Shown here one piece after another: positions 8,595-17,219 of a DNA stretch of 64,000 bases (the stretch's first letter is position 1; every line of letters starts with the position of its first letter). Position numbers and translations under genes: made by a program. The stretch lies in the NCBI GenBank assembly GCA_024235595.1, contig JACKMC010000001.1, positions 372,001 to 436,000 of the forward strand. The letters run 5' to 3'. The notes below the pieces were generated by a model, which did no database searches, was not told where the DNA came from, and was given only the letters and a program-made list of their open reading frames with translations. This DNA is from Zoogloeaceae bacterium. GTDB lineage: Bacteria > Pseudomonadota > Gammaproteobacteria > Burkholderiales > Rhodocyclaceae.

Positions 8595-10028
8595 ATGAAC
8601 AAGGTGTATGCCAGTAGCGAGGCCGCGCTCGATGGCCTGCTCTTCGACGGCATGACCGTCGCCGCCGGAGGCTTCGGCCTGTGCGGCATACCGGAAAATC
8701 TCATTGACGGCCTGCTGCAGGCCGGTACGCGCGAACTGACGATCGTCGGAAACAACGCCGGCGTCGATGATTTCGGCATGGGCCCATTGCTCAAGCGGCG
8801 CCAGGTCCGCAAGGTGGTGGCCTCCTACGTGGGCGAGAACAAGGAATTCGAGCGCCAGGTACTGGCGGGCGAGCTGGAGCTCGAGCTGGTGCCGCAAGGC
8901 ACGCTCGCCGAACGGCTGCGGGCCGGTGGCGCGGGCATTCCGGGCTTCTACACACGCACCGGCTACGGTACGCGTCTGGCGGAGGGCAAGGAGACGCGCG
9001 AATTCGACGGCCACGGCCATGTGCTCGAGGCTGCCATCAAGGCCGACGTCTCCATCGTCAAGGCCTGGAAGGGCGACCGGGTCGGAAACCTGGTCTTTCG
9101 CAAGACCGCCCGCAACTTCAATCCCATGATCGCCACCTGTGGCCGGATTACCGTCGCCGAGGTCGAGGAACTGGTGGCGCCGGGCGAGCTGGACCCCGAC
9201 CAGATCCACGTTCCGGGCATCTATGTAGACCGGATCATCCAGGGCGCCCGCTATCAGAAGCGCATCGAGTTTCCCACCACGGCCGATGCGGGCACCTCCG
9301 GCAAGCACGACCCGGCGCGCGCGCGCATGGCGCGCAGGGCGGCGCGGGAGCTGCGCAACGGCTACTACGTGAACCTCGGCATCGGCATCCCGACGCTGGT
9401 CGCCAACTACATACCCGACGACATCCATGTCACGCTTCAGTCAGAGAACGGGCTGCTCGGCATCGGCCCCTTTCCCCCGTCCGATCGGCTCGATGCCGAT
9501 CTCATCAACGCCGGCAAGCAGACCATTACCAGCCTGCCGGGCAGCAGTTTCTTCTCCAGCGCCGACTCCTTCGCGATGATTCGCGGCGGCCATGTCGATC
9601 TCTCGATCCTCGGTGGCCTCGAGGTGTCCGAGAACGGCGACCTCGCGAACTGGATGGTGCCGGGGAAGATGGTCAAGGGCCCCGGCGGCGCAATGGACCT
9701 GGTGTCGGGTGTGGGCCGGGTGATCGTGCTCATGGAGCACACCGCCAAGGACGGTTCGCCGAAGATCTTGCCACGTTGCAATCTTCCGCTGACCGGAAAG
9801 GGTGTGGTGGACATGATCATCACCGATCTGTGTGTGTTCACGGTCGGTAGCGCAGGCGGGCTGACGCTGAGCGAGCTGCATCCCGGGGTGACGCTCGACG
9901 AGGTCCGGGCCAGAACCGGCTGTGCCTTTTCGCTGCCGGGCGCAATGGCGTGGCGCCTTTGCTCCGACTTGCGCGCCGATCGGGAGTGCGCCACCTGCGA
10001 GGATCTCGAGGGTTCACAAACGCCCTGA
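8595..10028 (+). CDS. 3-oxoacid CoA-transferase, fused A and B subunits
   Basis: 477 residues with both family I CoA-transferase halves in one chain: subunit A type (about 1-235, with GMTVAAGGFGLCGIPENLI) and subunit B type (about 245-470). The catalytic glutamate is in SENGLLGIGP at residue 284. It would transfer CoA, probably from succinyl-CoA, to acetoacetate, giving acetoacetyl-CoA: the step after acetone carboxylation. The start at ATG 8595 is preferred over 8559 because MNKVYASSEAALDG matches the family start and 8559 abuts the terminator. The last ~35 residues (after GCAF) are cysteine- and arginine-rich and do not look family-like. Lies downstream of the acxC terminator, so it needs read-through or its own promoter. 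Confidence 0.9.
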   Translation: MNKVYASSEAALDGLLFDGMTVAAGGFGLCGIPENLIDGLLQAGTRELTIVGNNAGVDDFGMGPLLKRRQVRKVVASYVGENKEFERQVLAGELELELVPQGTLAERLRAGGAGIPGFYTRTGYGTRLAEGKETREFDGHGHVLEAAIKADVSIVKAWKGDRVGNLVFRKTARNFNPMIATCGRITVAEVEELVAPGELDPDQIHVPGIYVDRIIQGARYQKRIEFPTTADAGTSGKHDPARARMARRAARELRNGYYVNLGIGIPTLVANYIPDDIHVTLQSENGLLGIGPFPPSDRLDADLINAGKQTITSLPGSSFFSSADSFAMIRGGHVDLSILGGLEVSENGDLANWMVPGKMVKGPGGAMDLVSGVGRVIVLMEHTAKDGSPKILPRCNLPLTGKGVVDMIITDLCVFTVGSAGGLTLSELHPGVTLDEVRARTGCAFSLPGAMAWRLCSDLRADRECATCEDLEGSQTP

Positions 10029-10073
10029 GTGCTTGCTCACGGGTTGCGGATGCGCTTGCAGCCGCCATGAAAA

Positions 10074-10102
10074 ACGGGGCACCCGAAGGTGCCCCGTTCG
10101 AT
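10074..10102 (-). terminator. Terminator after amtB (possibly bidirectional)
   Basis: 10-bp stem ACGGGGCACC / GGTGCCCCGT with a 4-base loop (10074-10097). On the minus strand it is followed by TTTTT, so it serves amtB; on the plus strand the T-run is weak, so it may also stop CoA-transferase transcripts. Confidence 0.85.
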
Positions 10103-10122
10103 TTGCGCTTGTTTCGGGCAGC

Positions 10123-11529
10123 TTAGCGCACGTAGGCCGCTTCGCCGTGGGAGGTGATGTCCAGACCCTCGCGTTCCTCTTCTTCCGGCACGCGCAGTCC
10201 GACCACCATGTCGGCGATCTTGTAGGCGATGAAAGCCACTACCGCCGACCATACGATGGTGATCACCACGCCCTCGAGCTGGATGATGACCTGGCTGGCG
10301 ATCGAGAAGTCGTCGCCACCGGTGCCGCCCAGCGACGGCGCGGTGAACACGCCGGTGAGCACTGCGCCGACGATACCGCCGAGGCCATGCACGCCGAACA
10401 CGTCGAGCGAGTCATCCACGCCGAGCATGTGCTTGAGGCCGGTTACACCCCACAGACACACCACGCCGGAGATCAGGCCGAGCACGATGGCGCCCATCGG
10501 GCCAACGCTGCCGCAGGCCGGGGTGATCGCCACCAGGCCAGCCACCGCACCGGATGCGGCACCCAGCATCGAGGCCTTGCCCTTGATCACCGATTCGGCC
10601 GCGCACCACGAAAGCACCGCAGCGGCCGTTGCGAACAGGGTGTTGATGAAGGCCAGCGTTGCACCGGCGGTGGATTCGAGGTTGGAACCGGCGTTGAAGC
10701 CGACCCAGCCCACCCACAGCATCGACGCACCGACCATGGTCAGCGTGAGCGAGTGCGGGGCCATCGATTCCTTACCGTAGCCGATACGCTTGCCGAGCAC
10801 CATCGCGCCGACCAGACCGGCCACGCCGGCGTTGATATGCACAACCGTACCGCCAGCGAAGTCGAGTGCGCCCTTGTCGAGCAGGTAGCCACCCGAACCC
10901 CACACCATGTGCGCGATCGGCAGGTAGCAGAAGGTGAACCAGATCACCGAGAACAGCAGCACGGCGCTGAACTTGATGCGCTCGGCGAAGGAGCCGACGA
11001 TCAGCGCGCAGGTGATGCCCGCGAAGGTGCACTGGAAAGCGATGAAGATGTATTCGGGCAGCTTCACCGTGTCGGTGAAGGTGTCGGCCAGCGAGTCGAT
11101 GGTGACGCCCTTGAGGAAGAGCTTGTCGAAGCCGCCGAAGATCGCGCCCTCGCCGCCGAATGCCAGGCTGTAGCCGTAGACCGCCCAAAGCACCGAGATC
11201 AGCGAGAACACCACCATCACCTGCATCAGCACCGAGAGCATGTTCTTGGAGCGCACCAGGCCGCCGTAGAACAGCGCCAGGCCGGGCAGGGCCATGAACA
11301 GCACCAGCAGGGTCGAGGTCATCATCCAGGAGACGTCGCCCTTGTTGACCTCGACTGCCGGCGCGGCAGCTTCGGCGGCCGGTGCCTCGGCAGCGGGAAC
11401 AGCCATTTCGACTGCGACCGCCTCAGAGACGACGGCGGGTTCGCTTACGCTGGGCGTGTCGTCCGCCCAACTGCCTCCCGACAGGCCGACCGCGCAGGCG
11501 GTCAGCAACATTGCAAACAGTTTCTTCAT
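10123..11529 (-). CDS. amtB: Ammonium transporter AmtB
   Basis: 468 residues. A cleavable signal peptide (MKKLFAMLLTACAVGLSGGSWA) is followed by an alanine/proline/glutamate-rich periplasmic linker (about 23-62), then the 11-helix Amt channel. Pore histidines are in VVHINAGVAGL and in VFGVHGLGGIVGA; the channel opens with MALPGLALFYGGLVR. ATG 11529 is chosen because the longer frame (to 11619) runs into the upstream intergenic region and lacks a signal peptide at its start. Last gene of the porin-glnK-amtB unit. GlnK binds AmtB and blocks it when ammonium rises. The C-terminal tail with EEEEREGLDITSHGEAAY is the conserved GlnK-interacting segment. Confidence 0.95.
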   Translation of the reverse strand: MKKLFAMLLTACAVGLSGGSWADDTPSVSEPAVVSEAVAVEMAVPAAEAPAAEAAAPAVEVNKGDVSWMMTSTLLVLFMALPGLALFYGGLVRSKNMLSVLMQVMVVFSLISVLWAVYGYSLAFGGEGAIFGGFDKLFLKGVTIDSLADTFTDTVKLPEYIFIAFQCTFAGITCALIVGSFAERIKFSAVLLFSVIWFTFCYLPIAHMVWGSGGYLLDKGALDFAGGTVVHINAGVAGLVGAMVLGKRIGYGKESMAPHSLTLTMVGASMLWVGWVGFNAGSNLESTAGATLAFINTLFATAAAVLSWCAAESVIKGKASMLGAASGAVAGLVAITPACGSVGPMGAIVLGLISGVVCLWGVTGLKHMLGVDDSLDVFGVHGLGGIVGAVLTGVFTAPSLGGTGGDDFSIASQVIIQLEGVVITIVWSAVVAFIAYKIADMVVGLRVPEEEEREGLDITSHGEAAYVR

Positions 11530-11554
11530 TTCCTTATCCCCTTTTGTACTTTGC

Positions 11555-11893
11555 TCACAGCGCGTCTTCGTCGTTCTCACCGGTGCGGATGCGAACGACT
11601 TGCTGCAGATCGAATACAAAGATCTTGCCGTCGCCGATCTTGCCGGTGCGGGCGGATTTCTCGATCGCTTCCACGGCCTGCTCGAGCTGATCCTCGCGCA
11701 CTGCCGCCTCGATCTTCACCTTGGGCAGAAAATCGACGACGTATTCCGCGCCTCGATAGAGCTCGGTGTGGCCCTTCTGGCGACCGAAGCCCTTGACCTC
11801 GGTCACGGTGATGCCTTGCACGCCGATTTCCGAGAGTGCTTCACGCACTTCGTCAAGCTTGAAGGGCTTGATGACTGCTACTACGAATTTCAT
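11555..11893 (-). CDS. glnK: PII signalling protein GlnK
   Basis: 112 residues, exactly PII size. Begins MKFVVAVIKPFKLDEVREAL; the T-loop shows GHTELYRGAEYVVD with the uridylylated tyrosine (Y51), and the C-terminal signature is KIFVFDLQQVVRIRTGE. The trimer senses ATP/ADP and 2-oxoglutarate and docks on AmtB. Sits 25 bases upstream of amtB, the classic glnK-amtB pair. Control by NtrC is indicated by the sites upstream of the first gene of the unit. GlnB-type naming is possible, but linkage to amtB favours GlnK. Confidence 0.95.
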   Translation of the reverse strand: MKFVVAVIKPFKLDEVREALSEIGVQGITVTEVKGFGRQKGHTELYRGAEYVVDFLPKVKIEAAVREDQLEQAVEAIEKSARTGKIGDGKIFVFDLQQVVRIRTGENDEDAL

Positions 11894-11951
11894 GTTGGGT
11901 TCCTCTTCCGGGGGGCACGGAGCCCCGGAGGGCTCCCCTGCACCATGTTGA

Positions 11952-12644
11952 TTAGAAGGATTTGCTGACCGAGAAGACGATGCGCTCGTCGACGTTGTCG
12001 TCGCTGTCGTCGAGGTCGGTGTCGATATAGGCGAGGCCGAAGCCGAAGCCTGCGTATTCCTTGCTGATGCCGATCTTCCAGTCGTTGTAGGAGGTGCCGT
12101 GCTTGATCTTCTGACGGCCGAAGTGGGCCGCGGCGGTGAAACCCGCGCCGACATCGTAGGAAGCGCCCAGCTCGTAGTACTGGCTGCCGTCCGAGTCGGG
12201 CGTGCCGAACAGGTCGGAGAAGGCATGCGAGAACTTGAAGCTTACGAACTTCCAGCTTGCACCCAGATAGACTTCGGTGGTGTCGGGGCTCTCTCCGCCG
12301 ATCTCGCCGCCCGGATAGGCATAGTGCAGAACGCCCACGTCGTAGCCGAAGTCGCCCATCTCGGCCTTGTAGCCACCATAGACGTCAGCTTCGACGCCGC
12401 CCTTGTCGAGCCAGTCGATGCTCGAACCCCAGACGCCGGCATACAGGCCGCTGGCGTGGGCGTAGTCGAAGCCGCCCTGGATGGCCATGTTCTCGTTGGT
12501 CTGGCTGATGCCCCGATAGGCGTAGTCGGAAACAAAGCCAACGTTGGCGCTGACGCTGTGCGGGCTGCCTTGGGCCATCGCGGGCGCTGCGCTGACGAAT
12601 GGCAGCGCGGCGAGGACAGACAGGGTAACCAGGGATTTGCGCAT
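11952..12644 (-). CDS. Putative outer-membrane porin (TorF / TIGR02001 family)
   Basis: 230 residues with a clear Sec signal peptide (cleavage after PAMA, about residue 24), then 'NVGFVSDYAYRGISQTNENMAIQGGFDYAHASG', the hallmark opening of this beta-barrel family. Alternating aromatic and polar residues continue to a terminal phenylalanine (VFSVSKSF), as expected for BAM-dependent insertion. First gene of the unit with glnK and amtB, 58 bases upstream of glnK, behind a sigma-54 promoter and NtrC sites, so it should be made under nitrogen limitation. A role in letting ammonium or small amines cross the outer membrane is inference; the substrate is unknown. Confidence 0.85.
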   Translation of the reverse strand: MRKSLVTLSVLAALPFVSAAPAMAQGSPHSVSANVGFVSDYAYRGISQTNENMAIQGGFDYAHASGLYAGVWGSSIDWLDKGGVEADVYGGYKAEMGDFGYDVGVLHYAYPGGEIGGESPDTTEVYLGASWKFVSFKFSHAFSDLFGTPDSDGSQYYELGASYDVGAGFTAAAHFGRQKIKHGTSYNDWKIGISKEYAGFGFGLAYIDTDLDDSDDNVDERIVFSVSKSF

Positions 12645-12684
12645 GTACTTCTCCTAGATGAGTGAGTTGCTGTGGCTCCTCCTA

Positions 12685-12700
12685 AGCGGAAATCGTGCCA
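12685..12700 (-). promoter_or_regulatory. Sigma-54 promoter of porin-glnK-amtB
   Basis: On the minus strand TGGCACGATTTCCGCT: perfect -24 TGGCAC, GC at -12, 10 bp between GG and GC (TTGC replaced by CCGC). Lies about 40 bp upstream of the porin start. Confidence 0.8.
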
Positions 12701-12794
12701 GCTGTAAAAAGCATTCTGAAACAGCGCCTTGTCGGCCGCACTGGGAATGTTGCATTGCATCATGCACCGTCACATTGCGGCATCGGGGGCGGCA

Positions 12795-12828
12795 TGCACC
12801 GATATGGTGCATGCACCGATGGGGTGCA
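12795..12828. promoter_or_regulatory. Two adjacent NtrC binding sites (enhancer)
   Basis: TGCACC-N5-GGTGCA occurs twice back to back, at 12795-12811 and 12812-12828, both perfect 6-bp arms and matching the NtrC consensus. A further half site (TGCACC) lies near 12763. They are centred about 110 bp upstream of the -24 element of the porin-glnK-amtB promoter, an ideal enhancer distance. Confidence 0.88.
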
Positions 12829-12865
12829 GATCCTGTGGCCGGCACCGAAGCAGGCGGGCGGCACA

Positions 12866-12874
12866 TGCTAGAAT
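12866..12874 (+). promoter_or_regulatory. Extended -10 promoter candidate for ubiK
   Basis: TGCTAGAAT is an extended -10 element (TGn plus TAGAAT) ending 34 bases before the ubiK start. No good -35 is evident. It lies close to the NtrC sites, so NtrC occupancy could affect it; that is inference. Confidence 0.5.
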
Positions 12875-12908
12875 CCCGGCCATTGAAAAGTTCTCCCGGA
12901 GTACATCC

Positions 12909-13184
12909 ATGGTCGGTCCGCGTCTGTTCGATGAAATCGGCAACAAGCTCTCCGAACTGGTGGCGAACAGCCCAGCCAAGGATCTCGAGCGCAACGTCAA
13001 GGCGGTTCTGTCGAGCGGTTTCAACAAACTCGAGCTGGTGACCACCGAGGATTTCGAGATCCAGCGCGAGATCCTGCTGCGTACCCGCGAGAAGCTCGAA
13101 GCGCTGGAACTCAGGGTCGCCAATCTCGAGGGCGAGTTGGCAAGACTGCGCAGTGCTTCGGCAGACGACGTCGAAAGCGACTGA
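12909..13184 (+). CDS. ubiK: Ubiquinone biosynthesis accessory factor UbiK (YqiC/BMFP family)
   Basis: 91 residues. Starts MVGPRLFDEIGNKLSELVANSP and has the long amphipathic C-terminal coiled coil FEIQREILLRTREKLEALELR...LEGELARL typical of BMFP/YqiC proteins, which trimerise, bind membranes and assist late ubiquinone assembly. ATG 12909 is preceded by CCCGGAG. The longer in-frame start at 12729 would add 60 residues of non-family sequence across the NtrC sites and is rejected. Next to comM, as often seen in beta- and gammaproteobacteria. Confidence 0.88.
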   Translation: MVGPRLFDEIGNKLSELVANSPAKDLERNVKAVLSSGFNKLELVTTEDFEIQREILLRTREKLEALELRVANLEGELARLRSASADDVESD

Positions 13185-13332
13185 ACGGGCGATTCGAATC
13201 GCGGCCCCGACCGGCCAGCCAGCCGGGCGGCGGCGCCGAAATACCACCGCCTTCGCGCTCGCCGAATGGCGCGCTTCCGGCGCGGGGGGATCTCTGGCAC
13301 AATCGCTCTCCCGCACAAAGTACTGATTTTCA

Positions 13333-14319
13333 ATGCAAAAGCGCAGGCTTTCGGTCGCTCCGATGCTGGACTGGACCGACCGCTTCTATCGCCATTTCGC
13401 CCGCCTGATCACTCGCCAATCCTGGCTGTATACCGAGATGGTCACCACCGGGGCGCTGCTGCACGGCGACCGCCAGCGCTTCCTGCGCTTCGACCCGATC
13501 GAGCACCCGCTCGCGCTTCAGCTTGGCGGCAGCGACCCCGGGGATCTCGCGCGCTGTGCCCGAATGGCCGAGCAATGGGGCTATGACGAGGTCAACCTGA
13601 ACGTCGGCTGCCCTTCGGAGCGGGTCCAGTCGGGTGCTTTCGGGGCCTGCCTGATGGCCGAGCCGGAGCTCGTTGCGGACTGCCTCAAGGCGATGCAGGA
13701 TGCGGTGTCGATCCCGGTGACGGTCAAGCACCGGATCGGCATCGATCGGATCGAGGGCTACGACTACCTGCGCGACTTCGTGGCCACCGTCGCAACCCGA
13801 TCGGATTGCCGGGTGTTCGTGGTACATGCGCGCAACGCCATTCTCAAGGGCCTCTCACCCAAGGAGAATCGCGAGATTCCGCCGCTCAAGTACCCTTATG
13901 TGCATCGACTCAAGCAGGAGTTCGCCGAGCTCGAGATCGTCATCAACGGCGGATTCGCGCGCTGGTCGGATATCGAGGCCCAACTTGGCCAGGTCGACGG
14001 CGTGATGGTCGGCCGAGAGGCCTATCACAACCCGTGGATCCTGGTGGAGGCCGACCGGCGCGCCTTCGGCGATGATCATCCGCTGCCGACGAGAGCCGGG
14101 ATCATTGCCGGGCTGATGCCCTTCGTGGAAGCCGAAGTGGCCGATGGGCTAGCGCTCAAGCACGTCGCACGCCACCTGCTGGGTCTCTATCAAGGGTGTC
14201 CGGGGGCGCGCAACTGGCGACGAATGCTCTCCGACCATACCCTGCTCGGGCACAACGACCCGGGCCTGCTGCTGCGCGCGGTCGATGAGGTCGAGCGGAC
14301 GATGCGCGACGCGGCCTGA
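13333..14319 (+). CDS. dusA: tRNA-dihydrouridine(20/20a) synthase DusA
   Basis: 328 residues. Reduces U20/U20a of tRNA to dihydrouridine using FMN and NADPH. The N-terminal LSVAPMLDWTDRFYRHFARLI and LQLGGSDP are DusA-specific. The catalytic cysteine is in NLNVGCPSERV near residue 93, and the phosphate-binding loop includes INGGF and DGVMVGREAYHNPWI, followed by the helical tRNA-binding domain (HLLGLYQGCPGARNWRRMLSD). Single gene between ubiK and comM. Confidence 0.95.
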   Translation: MQKRRLSVAPMLDWTDRFYRHFARLITRQSWLYTEMVTTGALLHGDRQRFLRFDPIEHPLALQLGGSDPGDLARCARMAEQWGYDEVNLNVGCPSERVQSGAFGACLMAEPELVADCLKAMQDAVSIPVTVKHRIGIDRIEGYDYLRDFVATVATRSDCRVFVVHARNAILKGLSPKENREIPPLKYPYVHRLKQEFAELEIVINGGFARWSDIEAQLGQVDGVMVGREAYHNPWILVEADRRAFGDDHPLPTRAGIIAGLMPFVEAEVADGLALKHVARHLLGLYQGCPGARNWRRMLSDHTLLGHNDPGLLLRAVDEVERTMRDAA

Positions 14320-14395
14320 CGACAAACCCATCGCGGCTATGCGATTGGCGTACTCAGGAGATAGAATCCGCTTTCCGCCATAACCGAAAGGCGCG

Positions 14396-15895
14396 ATGTC
14401 ACTCGCTCTCGTCCGCAGCCGCGCGCTCGACGGCATGAACGCCCCGATCGTGATCGTCGAGGCACATCTGGCCAACGGCTTGCCCGCCTTCGGCCTTGTG
14501 GGCCTTGCCGACACCGAGGTCCGCGAGGCGCGGGACAGGGTACGCGCCGCCTTGCAGACCGCCGCTTTCGAGTTTCCGCAAAGGCGCATTACCGTCAATC
14601 TCGCGCCGGCCGATCTTCCCAAGGAAGGCGGTCGCTTCGATCTGCCGATCGCGGTCGGCATCCTGGTCGCCTCGGGCCAGGTCGAGGCGAAGCGGCTCGA
14701 CGAGCATGAGTTCGTCGGCGAGTTGTCGCTGTCGGGCCAGCTTCGGCCGGTGCGGGGGGTGCTGGCCATGGCCTGCGAGGCGGTGCGCGAGGCGCGCACC
14801 CTGATCCTGCCTGCGGACAACGCCGCGGAGGCCGCGCTGGTGCCGGGGCTGCGGATCCTGCCGGCCAACTCCCTGCTCGAAGTGTGTGCCCACCTCAATG
14901 GCGTGACGCCGCTCGCGCCCTATACAGGCGTTGCCGAGCGGCGCCGTCCCGCCTACCCGGAGCTGGCCGACGTCAAGGGTCAGGGCCACGCCCGCCGGGC
15001 CCTCGAGATCGCCGCGGCCGGACAACACTCGCTGCTCATGTTCGGGCCGCCGGGCAGCGGCAAATCGATGCTCGCGGCGAGGCTGCCCGGCCTGCTGCCG
15101 GACATGGAGCAGGGCGCCGCGCTGGAATGCGCTGCGATCCACTCGCTCGAGGGCAGCTTCGAACCCGCGCTGCTCGGGGTACGTCCGTTTCGACACCCGC
15201 ACCATTCCTCCTCGGCTGCGGCACTGGTTGGCGGTGGCGCGAATCCGCGGCCGGGCGAGATCTCGCTCGCCCACGAGGGCGTTCTGTTTCTCGACGAGCT
15301 GCCGGAATTCGAGCGCCGCGTGCTCGAAGCGCTGCGCGAACCGCTGGAGACCGGTGAAGTCACCATCTCGCGGGCGGCCCGAAGGGCGACCTTCCCCGCG
15401 CGCTTCCAGTTGGTGGCGGCGATGAATCCATGTCCGTGCGGATTTCTCGGCGACCCGCGGGGACGGTGCCGGTGTACCCCGGACCAGGTGAGCCGCTATC
15501 GTGGCAAGCTGTCGGGACCCTTGCTCGACCGGATCGACCTGATCCTCGAAGTCGGCGCACTGCCGCAGGAGGCCCTGTTCGACACAAGGCCAGGCGAGCC
15601 CACTGCCGATGTCAGGCACCGCGTGGCCGAGGCGTGGGCGCGCCAGCTTGTGCGCCAGGGAGCACCCAACAGCCGTCTTCCGGCGGGCCTTGTCGATCGG
15701 CACTGCGCGACCGATGAAGGCGCCGCCCGGCTGCTGCAGAATGCCGTGGCACGGCTCGGCCTGTCGGCGCGTGCCTGCCACAGGATACTGAGGGTGGCGC
15801 GGACGATCGCCGATCTGGCCGGCGTCGCGCCCGTCGGTGCCGACCATCTGGCGGAGGCGATCCAGTATCGGCGTGGTTTCGAGACGGCGGTCTGA
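14396..15895 (+). CDS. comM: YifB/ComM family Mg-chelatase-like AAA+ ATPase
   Basis: 499 residues. N-terminal Lon-like S16 fold (about 1-160; ANGLPAFGLVGLADTEVREARDRVRAAL), a central AAA+ core with Walker A GPPGSGKSM near 220 and Walker B VLFLDELPEF, the Mg-chelatase insert with MNPCPCGF and RCRCTPDQVSRY, and a C-terminal helical domain. In naturally transformable bacteria ComM is a helicase that helps branch migration during DNA integration. ATG 14396 follows GAAAGGCGCG. The frame is intact, so a competence role is possible but not shown. Confidence 0.93.
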   Translation: MSLALVRSRALDGMNAPIVIVEAHLANGLPAFGLVGLADTEVREARDRVRAALQTAAFEFPQRRITVNLAPADLPKEGGRFDLPIAVGILVASGQVEAKRLDEHEFVGELSLSGQLRPVRGVLAMACEAVREARTLILPADNAAEAALVPGLRILPANSLLEVCAHLNGVTPLAPYTGVAERRRPAYPELADVKGQGHARRALEIAAAGQHSLLMFGPPGSGKSMLAARLPGLLPDMEQGAALECAAIHSLEGSFEPALLGVRPFRHPHHSSSAAALVGGGANPRPGEISLAHEGVLFLDELPEFERRVLEALREPLETGEVTISRAARRATFPARFQLVAAMNPCPCGFLGDPRGRCRCTPDQVSRYRGKLSGPLLDRIDLILEVGALPQEALFDTRPGEPTADVRHRVAEAWARQLVRQGAPNSRLPAGLVDRHCATDEGAARLLQNAVARLGLSARACHRILRVARTIADLAGVAPVGADHLAEAIQYRRGFETAV

Positions 15896-16004
15896 TGCCT
15901 GGCGAGCGCGGTCGACGCGGCCAGCCCCCCAATCACAATTAACCAATCACCGCCTCACCGCTCGCGGGTTACCATGCTAGGCCCGACCCGCCGCCGTTTC
16001 GATC

Positions 16005-17204
16005 TTGCCTCCCTCCCATCCCGTCCTCGCCTTGATCCTCGCCGCGCTGGCGACCGTCGGTCCGTTCTCGATCGACACCTACCTGCCGGCATTCCATGCC
16101 ATCGCCGAGGACCTCGGCGCGACCCAGGTCGAGGTCCAGCAAACCCTCGCCGCCTACATGGTGCCTTTCGCGTTCATGGCCCTGTGGCACGGCGCGCTCT
16201 CCGACGCCCTGGGTCGGCGACGCGTGCTGGTGGTGACGATGGGGCTCTATGCGGCCGCCTCGGTGATCTGCATGCTGGCGCCGTCGATCGAATGGTTGTG
16301 GTTCGCGCGGGCGCTGCAGGGCATGAGCGCGGGGGCCGGCATGGTGGTGGGGCGGGCGGTGATCCGCGATCTGCTCGATGGAGCCGAAGCCCAGCGGCTC
16401 ATGGCGAGGGTGACGTTGTTGTTCGCGATCGCACCCGCGGTCGCGCCGATGTTCGGCGGCGCGATCCTCGCGGTCGCGTCCTGGCGGGCGATCTTCGCCT
16501 TTCTCGCGGCCTTCGGCCTGTTGCTGATGTGGGTATCGTGGAAGATGCTGCCGGAGACGCTGCCGCCGGAGCGCCGCCAGAGCCTGCACCCGGTGGGGCT
16601 GGGAAAGGCCTACCTGGGCGCCCTGCGCAGCCTGCCCTTCGTCCTGCTGGTGTTTGCGGTTTCCTTCAATTTCAACGGCTTCTTCGTCTACGTGCTGTCC
16701 GCACCGGTGTTCCTGATCGAACATCTCGGCCGCTCGCCGCAGGCCTTTGGCTGGTTGTTCGTGCCCGGCGTGGCAGGGATGATGGCCGGATCGCTGCTGT
16801 CGGGGCGAATTGCCGGCCACTGGACGCAGGAACGCACGATCGCCACCGGCTTTGCGGTGATGGCCTGCGCCACGGTTTTCAACCTTGGCCTCAATGCCGC
16901 GTTGCCGCCGCGGATTCCCTGGTCGGTGTTGCCCGTGATGATCTACAACTTCGGCATGGCGCTGGCGATGCCGAGCCTCACCCTGCTCGCCCTCGATCTG
17001 TTCCCGACCCGCCGCGGCCTTGCCGCGAGTTGCCAGAGCTTCACCCAGATGGGGCTCAATGCGTTCACCGCCGCGGTGGTGGCGCCGGCGCTGTGGGCCA
17101 GCACGCTTGGCCTGGCGCTGGGCATGGCGGGCTACCTCGCGCTGGGGCTTGTCGCCTTCCTGGCGTGGCGGCGGGTGAGAGACGAGCGGCAGGCGAGCGC
17201 CTGA
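16005..17204 (+). CDS. Bcr/CflA family multidrug efflux MFS transporter
   Basis: 399 residues, 12 predicted membrane segments. The start of helix 1, VGPFSIDTYLPAFHAIAEDLGA, and the first cytosolic loop GALSDALGRRRVLV are hallmarks of Bcr/CflA proton-coupled exporters. The best family-consistent start is TTG at 16005 (MPPSHPVLALILAALATVGPF); no ATG is available before helix 1. Convergent with the rhodanese gene, 15 bases apart. The substrate cannot be read from sequence. Confidence 0.88.
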   Translation: MPPSHPVLALILAALATVGPFSIDTYLPAFHAIAEDLGATQVEVQQTLAAYMVPFAFMALWHGALSDALGRRRVLVVTMGLYAAASVICMLAPSIEWLWFARALQGMSAGAGMVVGRAVIRDLLDGAEAQRLMARVTLLFAIAPAVAPMFGGAILAVASWRAIFAFLAAFGLLLMWVSWKMLPETLPPERRQSLHPVGLGKAYLGALRSLPFVLLVFAVSFNFNGFFVYVLSAPVFLIEHLGRSPQAFGWLFVPGVAGMMAGSLLSGRIAGHWTQERTIATGFAVMACATVFNLGLNAALPPRIPWSVLPVMIYNFGMALAMPSLTLLALDLFPTRRGLAASCQSFTQMGLNAFTAAVVAPALWASTLGLALGMAGYLALGLVAFLAWRRVRDERQASA

Positions 17205-17219
17205 TGTGCGCCTGCCCGC

